Positions 33,155 through 44,183 of a DNA stretch of 64,000 nt are shown in pieces. The position numbers and the translations under genes were made by a program. Every line of letters begins with the position of its first letter. The stretch's first letter is position 1. The notes below the pieces were generated by a model. That model was given only the letters and a program-made list of their open reading frames with translations. It searched no databases and had not been told where the DNA came from. This stretch comes from Haematobia irritans (taxonomy: Eukaryota > Arthropoda > Insecta > Diptera > Muscidae), in NCBI RefSeq assembly GCF_050003625.1, contig NC_134400.1:197793918-197857917 (forward strand), in the 5' to 3' direction.

Positions 33155-35246
33155 CACTGAAAAAACAGTGAACCCACCAGGAAGAAAACTTTTGATTAAT
33201 TTTAGAAAATTTTGAATGGTTTTAGAAATTTTTAACTAAACAGTATTACAAGCGCTGGCATCACGCCGATATCACAAAAATAAGTAAATATTTTTCGACA
33301 AATTCAAGAAAATTTATTAGACATAAATAATTTTTTTCACTTTTTAAAGAAAATTTTGTAGTATGAAGGAAAAAATTGGAGTTCAAAATTGCAAGAATGT
33401 CTTTAGTGACATACGAAGTTCATGATGGACGCTGTTGTAGTAAAATTTACAAATTTTAAGAAATAATGAACTATTTTGTGAGAAGTACCAATTTAGTAAA
33501 ACTTTTTACTTCATTTGCGTATAATTTTTATACCCACCACCATAGAATGGTGACGGGGGTACAATAAGTTTGCCATTCCGTTTGTAACGCATCGAAATAT
33601 CGATTTCCGACTATATAAAGTATATATATTCTTGATCAGGGAGAAATTCTAAGACGATATAACGATGTCCGTCTGTCTGTCTGTCTGTCTGTCTGTTGTA
33701 ATCACGCTACAGTCTTCAATAATGAAGCAATCGTGCTGAAATTTTGCACAAACTCGTCTTTTGTCTGCAGGCAGGTCAAGTTCGAAGATGGGCTGTATCG
33801 GTCCAGGTTTTGATATAGTCCCCATATAAACCGACCTCCCGATTTGGGGTCTTGGGCTTATAGAAACCGTAGTTTTTATCCAATTTGCCTGAAATTTGAA
33901 ATCTGGAGGTATTTTGTGACCATAAAGAGGTGTGCCAAAAATGGTGAGTATCGGTCCACGTTTTGGCATAGCCCCCATATAGACCGATCTCCCGATTTTA
34001 CTTCTTGGGCTTATAGAAACCGCAGTTTTTATTCAATTTACCTGAAATTGGAAATCTAGAGGTATTGTAGGACCACAAATACGTGTGCCAAAAATTGTGA
34101 GTATCGGTCCATATTTTGGTATAGCCCCCATATAAACCGATCTCCCGATTTTACTTCTTTGGCTTATAGAAATCGCAGTTTTTATTCAATTTACCGGAAA
34201 TTGGAAATCTAGAGGTATTGTAGGACCACAAATACGTGTGCCAAAAATTGTGAGTATCGGTCCATGTTTTGGTATGTTCCCCATATAAAACGACCTCCCG
34301 ATTTGGGGTCTTGGGCTTCTAGAAACCTTATTTTTTATCCAATTTGTCTGAAATTGGAAATCTGGAGGTATTTTAGGACCATAAAGAAGTGTGCCGAAAA
34401 TGGTGAGGATCGGTCCATATTTTGGTATAGCCCCCATATAGACCGATTTCCCGATTTTACTTCTTGGGCTTCTAGAATCCGAAGTTTTTATCCTATTTGC
34501 CTGAAATTGGAAATCTAGAGGTATTTTCGGGTCATAAAGAGGTGTGCCGAAAACGGTGAGTATCGGTCAATATTTTAGTATAGCCCCCATAAGAACGATC
34601 TCCCGATTTAACTCCTTGGGTTTCTAGAAACCGTAGTTTTTATCTGATTTGCCTGAAATTGTAAATATTCTGGTATTTTAGGCTCACAAAAACGTGTATC
34701 GGATTAGGTTTTTATAGGTCCATTTGGTAATGCCTCCATATAGACCGACCTCACTTCTTGAGGGTGTAGAAGGCGCACTGATGATGAAAATTGCTTGAAA
34801 CTCAATGTAAAATTTCCAGATTTTACTTCTACAGATTTAAGATTTCAAATCAAGACGTTATTTTATAATTTTCTTGCACACTTACAAGAGATGTTAATGA
34901 TTCCTCTAAAACTCAAACAAAAATGGTTCTTATAAATCCAGAATCTGATATAGTCCTCATGGATGAAATCTTTAAATTTATCTTCGGGAAGTGTCCTCAA
35001 GGCCTCAAGCCCTCCTGAAATTTCAAAGGAAACCCTAATATTTGGTTCATGGTGGTGGGTATTTAAGATTCGGCCCGGCCGAACTTACTGCTGTATATAC
35101 TTGTTTCCTGTCTTTTAGTTCATTTAACTAACGTACGCAAAAAATTATTAGAGTAAATGAAACTTTCTCCAAATATAATAATTTCATGAACTAAAATATA
35201 GTTAAATTGGCTTTAGTGAAATAGTGAGTTCACTTTTTTTTGAGTG
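33155..35246. mobile_element. TA-flanked MITE in A2, holding A3
   Basis: The left end CACTGAAAAAACAGTGAACC and right end in reverse (CACTCAAAAAAAAGTGAACT) match at about 17 of 20 bases. TA flanks both (33153-33154, 35247-35248). Restoring one TA gives GGTAAATATAGTTTCTAG, exactly the sequence of neighbouring A units (for example 35847). Without A3 the MITE is about 0.5 kb. The interior has no gene. The design suggests a Tc1/mariner-type non-autonomous element. Confidence 0.92.
33529..35103 (-). mobile_element. DINE family A element A3, complete
   Basis: Complete minus-strand family A element. The terminal hairpin (TATACCCACCACCATAGAAT..GTGACGGGGGTA) is at the left. A GTCTGTCTGTCTGTCTGTCT run follows at 33668. 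Central repeats occupy 33760-34740, about six units. The head (GGTGGTGGGTATTTAAGATT, CGGCCCGGCCGAAC, then CTGTATATACTTG) is at the right, ending at 35103. It lies wholly inside the MITE 33155-35246, so it is the youngest insertion of the stack. About 1.58 kb; no coding capacity. Confidence 0.92.
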
Positions 35247-36844
35247 TAGTTTCTAGAAGCCCAAGAAGTAAAATCGGGAGATCGGTCTATATGGGGGCTA
35301 TACCAAAAAATGGACCGATGGGCACAATTTTCGGCACACATTTTTATGGTCCCAAAAGAACTCTAGATTTTCAATTTCAGGAATATCGGATAGAAAATAT
35401 AGTTTCTAGAAGCGCAAGAAGCAAAATCGGGAGATCAGTCTCTATGGGGCTTATATACAAAATATGGACCGATGAGCACCATTTTCGGCACACCTTTTTA
35501 TGGTCCTCAAATACCTCTAGATTTCCAATTTCAGGCAAATCATATTGTAAATATAGTTTCTAGAAGCAAAATCGGGATATCGGTCTATATGGGGGCTATA
35601 CCAAAACATGGACCGATGGGCACCATATTCGGCACACCTTTTTATGGTCCTCAAATACCTCTATATTTCTCTATATAATTTCAGGCAAATTGGATAAAAA
35701 CTACGGTTTTTATAGGCCCAAGACTCCAAATCGGGAGATCGGTCTATATGGGGGCTATACCAAAATATTGACCGATAAGGACCATTTTCAATACACTTCT
35801 TTATAGTCCCACAATATCTCTAGATTTCCAATTTCAGGCAAATCGGATGGTAAATATAGTTTCTAGGCGCCCAAGAAGCAAAATCGGGAGATCGGTCTAT
35901 ATGGGGGCTATATCAAAACATGGACCGATACGGACCATTTTCGACTCACCTCTTTATGGTCCCAAAATACCTCTAGATTTTCAATTTCAGGCAAATCGGA
36001 TGGTAAATATAGTTTCTAGACGCCCAAGAAGCAAAATCGGGAGATCGGTCTATATGGGGGCTATATCAAAACATTGACCGATACGGACCATTTTCGACTC
36101 ACCTCTTTATGGTCCCAAAATACCTCTAGATTTTCAATTTCATACAAATCGGATAGAAAATACTGTTTCTAGACGCGCAAGAAGCAAAATCGGGAGATCG
36201 GTCTATATGGGGGCTATATCAAAACATGGACCGATACGGACTATTTTCGACACACCTCTTCATGGTCCCAAAACACCTCTAGATTTTCAATTTCACACAA
36301 ATCGGATAGAAAATACTGTTTCTAGACGCCTAAGAAGCAAAATCGGGAGATCGGTCTATATGGGGGCTATACCAAACCATGGACCGATACGGACCATTTT
36401 CGACACACCTCTTCATGGTCCCAAAATACCTCCGGATTTCCAATTTCAGGCAAATCTGATAAAAACTACGGTTTTTATAGGCCCAAGACCCCAAATCGGG
36501 AGGTCGGTTTATATGGGGACTATATCAAAACTTGGACCGATATAGCCCATCTTCGAACTTGACCTGCCTGCAAACAAAAAACTAATCTGTGCCAAATTTG
36601 GGGACGATAGCGCCATTATTGAAGGCTGTAGCGTGATTACAACAGACAGACAGACAGACAGACAGACAGACGGACAGACGGACATGCTTATATCGTCTTA
36701 GAATTTCTCCCTGATCAAGAATATATATACTTTATATAGTCGGAAATCGATGTTTCGATGTGTTACAAACGGAATGACAAACTTATTATACCCCCGTCAC
36801 CATTTTATGGTGGTGGGTATAAAAAAGGCCGATTAAATACGTAT

Positions 36845-37290
36845 ATAATTCTGTTTGACAAAATTTTCTATAGAAATAAAATTTTGACAAAATTTTCTAT
36901 AGAAATAAATACTTGACAAAATTTTCTATAGAAATAAAATGTTGACAAAATTTTCTATGGAAGTAAAATGTTGACAAAATTTTCTATAGCAATAAAATTT
37001 TGACAAAATTTTCTATAGAAATAAAATGTTGACAAAATTTTCTATAGAAATAAAATGTTGACAAAATGTTCTATAGAAATAAAATGTTGACAAAATTGTC
37101 TATAGAAATAAAATGTTGACAAAATTTTCTACAGAAATAAATTTTTTACAAAATTTTCTATAGAAATAAAATTTTGACAAATTTTTCTATGGAAATAAAA
37201 TGTTGACAAACATTGCTATAGAAATAAACTTTTTACAAAACTTTCTATAGAAATTAAATTTTGACAAAACTTTCTATAGTAATAAAATTT
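36845..37290 (+). repeat. 30-bp minisatellite block inside DINE B4
   Basis: About 15 forward units. Many carry the AATGTTGACAAAATTTTC variant, giving this block its own signature. It lies between the B head region and the first central repeat, as in B1, B2 and B3b. Here the usual CTCGAGTGGCAA junction is missing and units run straight into TTTTTACATGGCTGTTAGAG. Confidence 0.93.
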
Positions 37291-38590
37291 GACAATTTTT
37301 ACATGGCTGTTAGAGGCCATATACTAACGAAATGTACCAAATTTCAACCGCATCGGATGACTTTTGCTCCTCCAAGAGGCTCCGGAGGTCAAATCTGGGG
37401 ATCGGTTTATATGGGAGCTATATATAATTATGGACCGATATGGACCAATTTTTGCATGGTTGTTAGAGATCATATACTAACACCACGTACCAAATTTCAA
37501 TCGGGTAGGATGAAGTTTGCTCCTCCAAGAGGCTCCGGAAGTCAAATCTGGGGATCGGTTTATATGGGAGCTATATATATTTATGGACCGATATGGACCA
37601 ATTTTTGCATGGTTGTTAGAGACCATATACTAACACCATGTACCAAATTTCAGCCGAATCGGATGAAATTTGCTTTTCTTAGAGCGATCGCAAGCCAAAT
37701 CTGCGGATCGGTTTATATGGGAGCTATATATAATTATGGACCGATATGGACCAATTTTTGCATGGTTGTTAGAGACCATATACTAACACCACGCACTAAA
37801 TTTCAATTGGATCGGATGCATTTTGCTCATCCTAGAGGCTCCAGAGTTCAAATCTGGGGATCGGTTTATATGGGAGCTATATATAATTATGGACCGATAT
37901 GGACCAATTTTTGCGTGCTTGTTAGAGACCGTATACTAACATCAGGTACCCAATTTCAAACGGATCGGATGAATTTTGCCCCTCCAAGAGGCTCCGGAGG
38001 TCAAATCTGGGGATCGGTTTATATGGGAGCTATATATAATTATGGACCGATATGGACCAGTTTTTGCATGGTTGTTAGAGACCATATACTAACACCACGT
38101 ACCAAATTTCAATCGGGTAGGATGAAGTTTGCTCCGCCAAGAGGCTCCGGAGGTCAAATTTGGGGATCGGTTTATATGGGAGCTATATATATTTATGGAC
38201 CGATATGGACCAATTTTTGCATGGTTGTTAGAGACCGTATACTAACATCAGGTACCAAATTTCAACCGGATCGGATGAATTTTGCCCCTCCAAGAGGCTC
38301 CGGAGGTCAAATCTGGGGATCGGTTTATATGGGGGCTATATATAATTATGGACCGATATGGACCAATTTTTGCATGGTTGTTAGAGACCGTATACTTAGA
38401 CCACGTACCAAATTTCAACCGGATCGGATGAATTTTGCTGCTCCGGAAGGCTCCGCAAGCCAAATTTGGGGATCGGTTTATATGGGGGCTATACGTAAAC
38501 TTGGGCCGATATGGCCCATTTTCAGTACCATCCGACCTACATCAATAACAACTACTTGTGCCAAGTTTCAAGTCGATAGCTAGTTTCGTT
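37291..38590 (+). repeat. Eight 153-bp central repeats of DINE B4 (440-codon open frame)
   Basis: The unit start TGGACCGATATGGACCAATT recurs at 37431 and 37584 and then every 153 bp to about 38350. One frame is open from 37261 to 38583, reading WTNFCMVVRDHILTPRTKFQ, PDRMNFAPPRGSGGQIWGSV and YMGAIYNYGPI per unit. This looks like a coding tandem repeat, but no signal, start context or domain is evident and the frame ends in the ordinary DINE tail. I treat it as non-coding repeat. It is the longest stop-free stretch in the window. Confidence 0.9.
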
Positions 38591-38776
38591 CGGAAGTTAG
38601 CGTGATTTCCACAGACGGACGGACAGCCGGACAGACGGACGGACATGCTTAGATCGACTCAGAATTGCACCACGACCCAGACCATATATACCTTATGGGG
38701 TCTTAGAGCAATATTTCGATGTGTTACAAACGGAATGACAAAGTTAATATACCCCCATCCTATGGTGGAGGGTATA

Positions 38777-39150
38777 AAAAGACCTCGAGATACTTGGAAG
38801 AGTAGCAATTTTACAAATTCACCTGTGCCGAAACTGACCATCAAGTGCAACCGAGGATCATTCCACAGTAAAATTCGGTAGATTTTCGGTGTCGTTTAGT
38901 GACGTTGAAGGAATCATGGATCCGCTTCTACACACTGGACACTTGGGAATTGTCGCAACTAGATTGCATTTGAAAGACCTTGAGATACATGAAAGAGTAG
39001 CAATTTTGCAAATTCACCTGTTCCTAAACTGACCATCAAGTGCAAACAAGGGTCCATTCCAGAGTGTCGTTTCACCACGTCCAAGTCTAATTCGAAGGAA
39101 TTTCTGGTTGGTTTAGGAGCCGGAATAATCAAATCGCATCCGGTGGACAT
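38777..39150 (+). repeat. About 203-bp tandem repeat, right part
   Basis: GACCTCGAGATACTTGGAAG at 38780 and ATCATTCCACAGTAAAATTC at 38857 continue the tandem repeat left of B4. A further decayed unit starts at about 38977 (GACCTTGAGATACATGAAAG). It extends to about 39100 with CATCAAGTGCAAACAAGGGT, after which the similarity stops. Confidence 0.8.
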
Positions 39151-39237
39151 TCTACGAAGAAGATGTTTACGATAGCTAAATAGTAGGCATTTAAAAAATT
39201 GCTCTTGAAAAAAACTTTACATGTTCCATTCCAGTTA

Positions 39238-39459
39238 CACAGAAAAAAATTTCATGAAAAATTTTCCAATTAAAATTTTAATTGAGTTTTAAAAAATTTT
39301 AATTTTTTAATTGAAACAAAAATCAATCACAAAAATTAATAGTATCAATTAATTTTTAATTGGATCTATTAATTTTTTAATTGATACTACCATTTCTGTG
39401 ATTGAAAACATTTCAATTGGATCAATTAATTTCGTGATTGAATCATAATTTTTTTTGTG
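39238..39459. mobile_element. 222-bp MITE, CACAGAAAAAAATTT type
   Basis: The left end CACAGAAAAAAATTTCATG and right end in reverse (CACAAAAAAAATTATG) are terminal inverted repeats flanked by TA (39236-39237, 39460-39461). The interior is rich in TTAATTTTTAATTGG and AATTGATAC-like inverted motifs, so the whole element could fold. No coding sequence. TA target suggests the Tc1/mariner class. Confidence 0.85.
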
Positions 39460-39754
39460 TAACTATCGCAAATTTGAGATAATTTCAGAGCGTTATATCA
39501 CCCTGGGTCGTTTAGTGACTGTCTATGGGACATGGGCCCACTGACATATACCGGAGGCCACGAAATAGTTAAATTAGTGATTTGCACATGGCGAACTTGC
39601 ACCAAAATGGGTAAAACGTGTCCCACCTGCGGGAAACAGATGAAAAACAAACATTGATTTGTTACTCGCGGACGGGAACATCAATTGCATGTGCAAGTTG
39701 GTGCTGATGCAAATCTTGAAACGGTCCTAACAAGTTGGAACAATGCTGAGTAAG
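39460..39754. other. No recognised feature
   Basis: About 300 bp between the MITE and the LINE remnant. It could include the decayed 3' end of the LINE, but I see no clear motif. Confidence 0.4.
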
Positions 39755-41080
39755 TGACTATGGACTGACTACCTTTCCTAAAATCAAAACTGAATGGGCT
39801 TGCCTCTTTCGGCTTTTAACCCCCCCCCCCCCCCCCTGGATGTGGCATGTTGTGCTGTTGGGTGATGAGAGTGCAGTGTTGCCGATAGCATTTGGACTCA
39901 TGGTGCAGATGCTGCTCTGGTATCTTGGAGTGACATCCAGTGGCAGTAACGCAGTATTTTGCCCCGTTTGAAGATTTCTCCAATGGGTGTCCAAACGGAG
40001 GCCACGTTATCGATAGGGGGACGACCAATATACTCATAGGTCTTTTTTGTATCGTCTCTTTAGCTTCCTCCAGGTGCTACCAGCCAATGCCTTCAGAATC
40101 TTGTTTCTATTCCCAACGTTTTTAGCTACCATTTCCGCATGTTTCCAAAGAGGAACAGACTATCAAAGGTCACACCAAGAACCTTCGCGTTCTTGCATGT
40201 GGGAATACTGTGGCCACGAATGTGGATATCGATTTCCAAGTTCACTTCCTAGGTTCACGATGTAAAAATGGTCGCCTTGGATTTAGGGGAAGAAAATCGA
40301 AAGTTTCTGTCGATAAAGAAGTTCCAAAGAAGTGCAGGGATGTAGTCATTACTCCTCACCTCAAGCTCCCTGATGTCACTATGGTACAGTCATCCGAATA
40401 GGTGATCAGGTGAACATCTGATGGCGGAAGGGGCCTCCAGCCAAGTAAGAGATAAAAGGGAGGGGGACAGTACAACGCATTAAGGTACGCCTTGTTTCTT
40501 CCTCTAGGGAAGATCTTTTTTCTCTGAATTCCACATAGGACTGTCTGACAGCCATATAGTTCGCCAATCATCTCTTAAGATTATCAGGAATGGAAGTTCC
40601 CATCATATCTTCTAAGAGGGTGGTATGGTTCACTGTATCGAATGCCTTAGACAAGTCCAATGTTACGAGAATCGATCGTTTATGTGACCTATTACTTGTC
40701 AATCCCTCAGCAATGTTGGTCGTACTCCTGCCGTTCTGCCAACATTAGATTTTCTATGAAGTAGTTAATTAAAATAGCTTCCCGAATCTTCGTACCGGGG
40801 GAAAGAAGAGCAATTGGTCGATACGAGTCTCCAAGACTTGCTGTTTCCCTGGTTTCATAACTGAATAAAACTTCCCCATTTTCCAAGTGTCTGGTATTAC
40901 GAGAGTAATGAGGCAAACATTGAAGGTATGAGCCAGGAATTTAACGTTTCGGCTCAGTTGATGATCTTCGGTGTATTCGGCAGGTGTATGTTATGGCATA
41001 TCGTTGACTCGTAAACTACAAACAGAATGAATGTACTGCCAGGTAAACATATCTTCGTCATATGTTCGGACTCTTCACCA
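39755..41080 (-). pseudogene. LINE (non-LTR retrotransposon) reverse transcriptase remnant
   Basis: Read on the minus strand with several frameshifts, RT motifs appear in the right order. SYRPIALLSPGTKI (about 40780-40825) is a finger motif. VTLDLSKAFDTVNH (about 40625-40668) is motif A with the first catalytic Asp. YSDDCTIVTSG (about 40368-40400) is motif C, with S in place of the usual A. Then NAKVLGVTFDS (about 40145-40190) and IGRPPIDNVASVWTP (about 39990-40035) follow. This order and the DDCTIVTSG and VLGVTFDS motifs resemble the Jockey/LOA side of insect LINEs. Stops and frameshifts make it inactive. A C run at 39822-39839 lies in it. Confidence 0.9.
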
Positions 41081-41084
41081 TTAC

Positions 41085-41876
41085 GTCATCCAAAAAGACC
41101 GATATTCCATCATCCCTGCTGTAGGGGTTCGAAAGTACTCAACAACTTTCCGATACATGACCCTCGGTAACATTGTTTCAGGTGCTCCAACCATGAGTTA
41201 GGCTTTTATCCGCTAGCTATCTTACTATCAGTCTCTTGATTTTAGAATGCGAGAGGTTTATACGACGAGGCTCCCTTTTGCATCCATCTGCGAGTATCGG
41301 TAGAAAGTTAAGCCTTATATGAGCTCTACCTGCGGGTATGAATGGAGTGGAGAACTTAACCTCGATGGAGGGAGCTATCTCCATCTCTCCCATGCTGTTC
41401 CAAATGGTTTCCTTATAATTGATAAACTTTCGGCATTCAGAGGTTATGAAATCAGAAACTTGCGGTCAACTAAGACAGTTACGTCATTCAAAAGGACCGA
41501 TATTCCATCATCCCTGCTGTAGGGGTTCGAGAGTACTCAACAACTTTCCGATACATGACTCTCGGTAACATTGTTTCAGGTGCTCCAACCATGAGTTAGG
41601 CTTTTATCCGCTAGCTATCTTACTATCAGTCTCTTGATTTTAGAATGCGAGAGGTTTATACGACGAGGCTCCCTTTACATCCATCTCCGAGTACCGGTAG
41701 AAAGTTAAGCCTTATATGAGCTCTACCTGCGGGTATGAATGGAGTGGTGAACTTAACCTCGGTGGAGGGAGCTATCTCCATCTCTCCCACGCTGTTCCAA
41801 TTGGTTTCCTTATAATTGATAAACTTTCGGCATTCAGAGGTTATGAAATCAGAAACTTCAACTAAGACAGTTGGGG
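41085..41876 (-). repeat. Tandem duplication of about 398 bp (probably LINE sequence)
   Basis: GATATTCCATCATCCCTGCT occurs at 41101 and 41499 and the following about 370 bp are nearly identical, so a 398-bp segment is present twice in tandem. On the minus strand a long frame reads FLPILADGCKREPRRINLSH then SKIKRLIVR and ADKSLTHGWST. I cannot place this in a known domain. Being just upstream of the RT on the same strand, it may be LINE sequence N-terminal to the RT. High identity shows the duplication is recent relative to RT decay. Confidence 0.85.
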
Positions 41877-43099
41877 TGAATCCCGTCTACGATGCTAACG
41901 AACTATTGCAATGAGTGAAATTTTGGTCATAATCAAGGAAAGAATATCAAGGCTCTGTCAGTAATATTGGTAATATCTTGTAGCTCTAATCGGTTATGCT
42001 CACAAAACAGCCCATCAATGGAGTGGAAGTACGATTTCCCACCAGAGGAATGTACACATTTTACATATTTAACTCGGCTGATACAGTCTTAACACCTATA
42101 GTGTTCATTAGAATTGAGTCAACAAAATTTTTCATTGAAATAACCAAAATTTTTAGTAAGAAAAAGAAAACGTTCATATATATAGCATGAAATATATCCG
42201 GCTCGAAGGACCAAATTGGTTTCAAAAAGAATTTCAACACGTACGCACCAACTTTTTTCTTCTGCTTATGAACTACTTACAAATCTATATATTAACTTAC
42301 TTAGACCATTGCGTTAGAGAGAGAGAGAGAGATAAAGCATAAGCCCATGCTTTCTCAACTCAACAAAAAAATATTCGCCATTGCCAATTTTGACTCACTG
42401 TTCATTACTCACAAATGTGCCATGGGTTATTTGTTTGTGAGAACTATTTTCCATAAGAAAAAATATGTCAAATGGTTTCCTGGAATTTCATCTAACATTG
42501 AATTGAACAAAATTCGATGTTAGTATTCGATTATAATGTGGCATTTTTTCCAACATGTTTGCCTACTTCCATGTCCAGGGATTTTTTTTTGTCGTCTCTG
42601 TGTGTTTATTATGTTCCCTACTGGCAGCTAAGAGATCTTTGTCAATGCCAAGACTCTCTATTCAGTCATCAGCATTTCGCAGTGTAATCTCTAGCATAAC
42701 CATGACCAACGATCATAGTTTAACTCATCATGAATGGCGGGACATTGTATGTTGTGGTTATGATCTCATATTACCCAAAATATGCAACATGTGTGAGACA
42801 CTAAGCCAGTTACAAGGTACATGGACTTGGACCATGGCAAAATCAAGTTTCAGCTCTCGGTGAACCATGTCCGTCTATCTTCTAGCAAAGGTTTTTGACA
42901 ATCTCATTCTGACTGTTACGCATTTCAAAAACTGGTCAATGGTGGTTTTATGCCACTGGCCAACAAAGAAACTGAAACTGATTATCACTGATCTTAGTGG
43001 TAGGTAGAGAGGTTGGATAGGACGACTTACTCATGGCCTAGTAGGCCTAGGCAAATAATGGACAAGAGAATGGGATAAATGAAGCTTTTGTGGGGAATG
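41877..43099. other. Unique DNA, no confident gene
   Basis: About 1.2 kb without a recognised repeat apart from a GAGAGAGAGAGAGA run at 42315. A 102-codon plus frame at 42555-42863 begins with a hydrophobic stretch (FFFVVSVCLLCSLLAAKRSL) that could pass for a signal peptide. Nothing else supports it as a gene. Confidence 0.45.
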
Positions 43100-44183
43100 T
43101 GGTTGGCAGTAACGTAGACGTTGCAAAATATCAGCAAAATCGGTTCAGATTTAGATATAGCTCCCATATATAGCTATTGCCCGATTAACACTCATATGAC
43201 CACAGAGGCCAATTTTTTACTCCGATTTAGTTGAAATTTTGCACAGGGAGTAGAATTGGCATTGTAGCTATGCGTGCCGAGTTTGGTTGAAATCGGTTCA
43301 GATTTAGATATAGCTCCCATATATAGCTTTCGCCCGATTTACACTCATATGACCATAGAGGCCAATCTTTTACTCCGATTTAATTGAAATTTTGCACAGA
43401 GAGTAGAATTAGCATAGTAGCTATGCGTGCCAAATTTGGTTGAAATCGGTTCAGATTTAGATATATCTTCCATATATAGCTTTCGCCCGATTTACACTCA
43501 TATGACCATAGAGGCCAATCTTTTACTCCGATTTAATTGAAATTTTGCACAGAGAGTAGAATTAGCATTGTAGCTATGCGTGCCAAATTTGGTTGAAATC
43601 GGCTCAGATTTAGATATAGCTCCCATATATAGCTTTCGCCCGATTTACACTCATATGACCACAGAGGCCAATTTTTAACTTCGATTTAGTTGAAATTTTG
43701 CACAGGGAGTAGAATTAGCATTGTAGATATGCGTGCCAAATTTGGTTGAAATCGGTTCAGATTTAGATATAGCTCCCATATATATGTTTTTCTGATTTCG
43801 ACAAAAATGGTCAAAATACCAACATTTTCCTTGTTAAATCGCCACTGCTTAGTCGAAAAGTTGTAAGAATGACTCTAATTTTCCTAAACTTCTAATACAT
43901 ATATATCGAGCGGTAAATCATAAATAAACTTTTGCGAAGTTTCCTTAAAATTGCTTCAGATTGAAATGTTTCCCATATTTATTTTTTACTAACATTGTGT
44001 TCCACCCTAGTGCATTAGCCGACTTAAATTTTGAGTCTATAGATTTTGTAGAAGTCTATCAAATTCTGTCCAAATCGAGTGATATTTAAATGTATGTATT
44101 TGGGACAAACCTTTATATATAGCACCCAACACATTTGACATAATATAGTCAGCCCCGCCCGACTTTAGACTTTCCTTACTTGT
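43100..44183 (-). mobile_element. DINE family C element C4, 3'-truncated
   Basis: Minus-strand family C. Four central repeats lie at about 43130-43800 (TTCAGATTTAGATATAGCTC and ATATAGCTTTCGCCCGATTT each). The conserved inner 5' region (TTTTTGTCGAAATCAGAAA on minus) follows, and the head CAAGTAAGGAAAGTCTAAAG ends at 44183. The 3' tail and hairpin are missing. About 50 bp of the head (the TATACCCTGCACCAC block and following) is deleted near 44138. Confidence 0.85.

Larger units (their letters stand above)
32345..36821 (+). mobile_element. DINE family A element A2, complete, split by a MITE
   Basis: Head CAAGTATATACAGTAGTAAA with TTCGGCCGGGCCGAA and CCCACCACCATGAATC. Central repeats start at about 32815, are interrupted at 33155-35246 by a MITE, and resume with TAGTTTCTAGAAGCCCAAGA through about 36540. 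About ten 153-bp units remain, several open in frame (GPIRTIFDTPLHGPKIPLDF and similar). The tail has the GACA run and TTTCGATGTGTTACAAACGG. The hairpin TATACCCCCGTCACC..GGTGGTGGGTATA ends at 36821. Uninterrupted length is about 2.4 kb. Confidence 0.92.
32138..38776 (+). mobile_element. DINE family B element B4 carrying nested A2, MITE and A3
   Basis: Head CAAGTATATACGGCCGTAAG at 32138; terminal hairpin TATACCCCCATCC..GGAGGGTATA ends at 38776. Family A element A2 (32345-36821) splits it: other B copies read TATATTAAACTAGAAAAGGC through the site. The B sequence resumes at about 36822 with AAAAAGGCCGATTAAATACG, then a minisatellite block (36845-37290), then eight 153-bp repeats. Without insertions it is about 2.2 kb, the longest B copy here. 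It is inserted in the 203-bp tandem repeat. Confidence 0.92.

Noticed and set aside
37261..38583. A 440-codon plus-strand open frame as a tandem-repeat protein gene
   Set aside because: It is the 153-bp DINE central repeat; the same frame is open in A and C copies because units are copies of each other and 153 is divisible by three. It runs into the ordinary DINE tail and has no start context or domain.
42555..42863. A 102-codon frame with a hydrophobic N-terminus as a small secreted protein gene
   Set aside because: Only the hydrophobic start supports it; there is no recognisable family, no visible splice or promoter evidence, and chance frames of this size occur elsewhere in the window.
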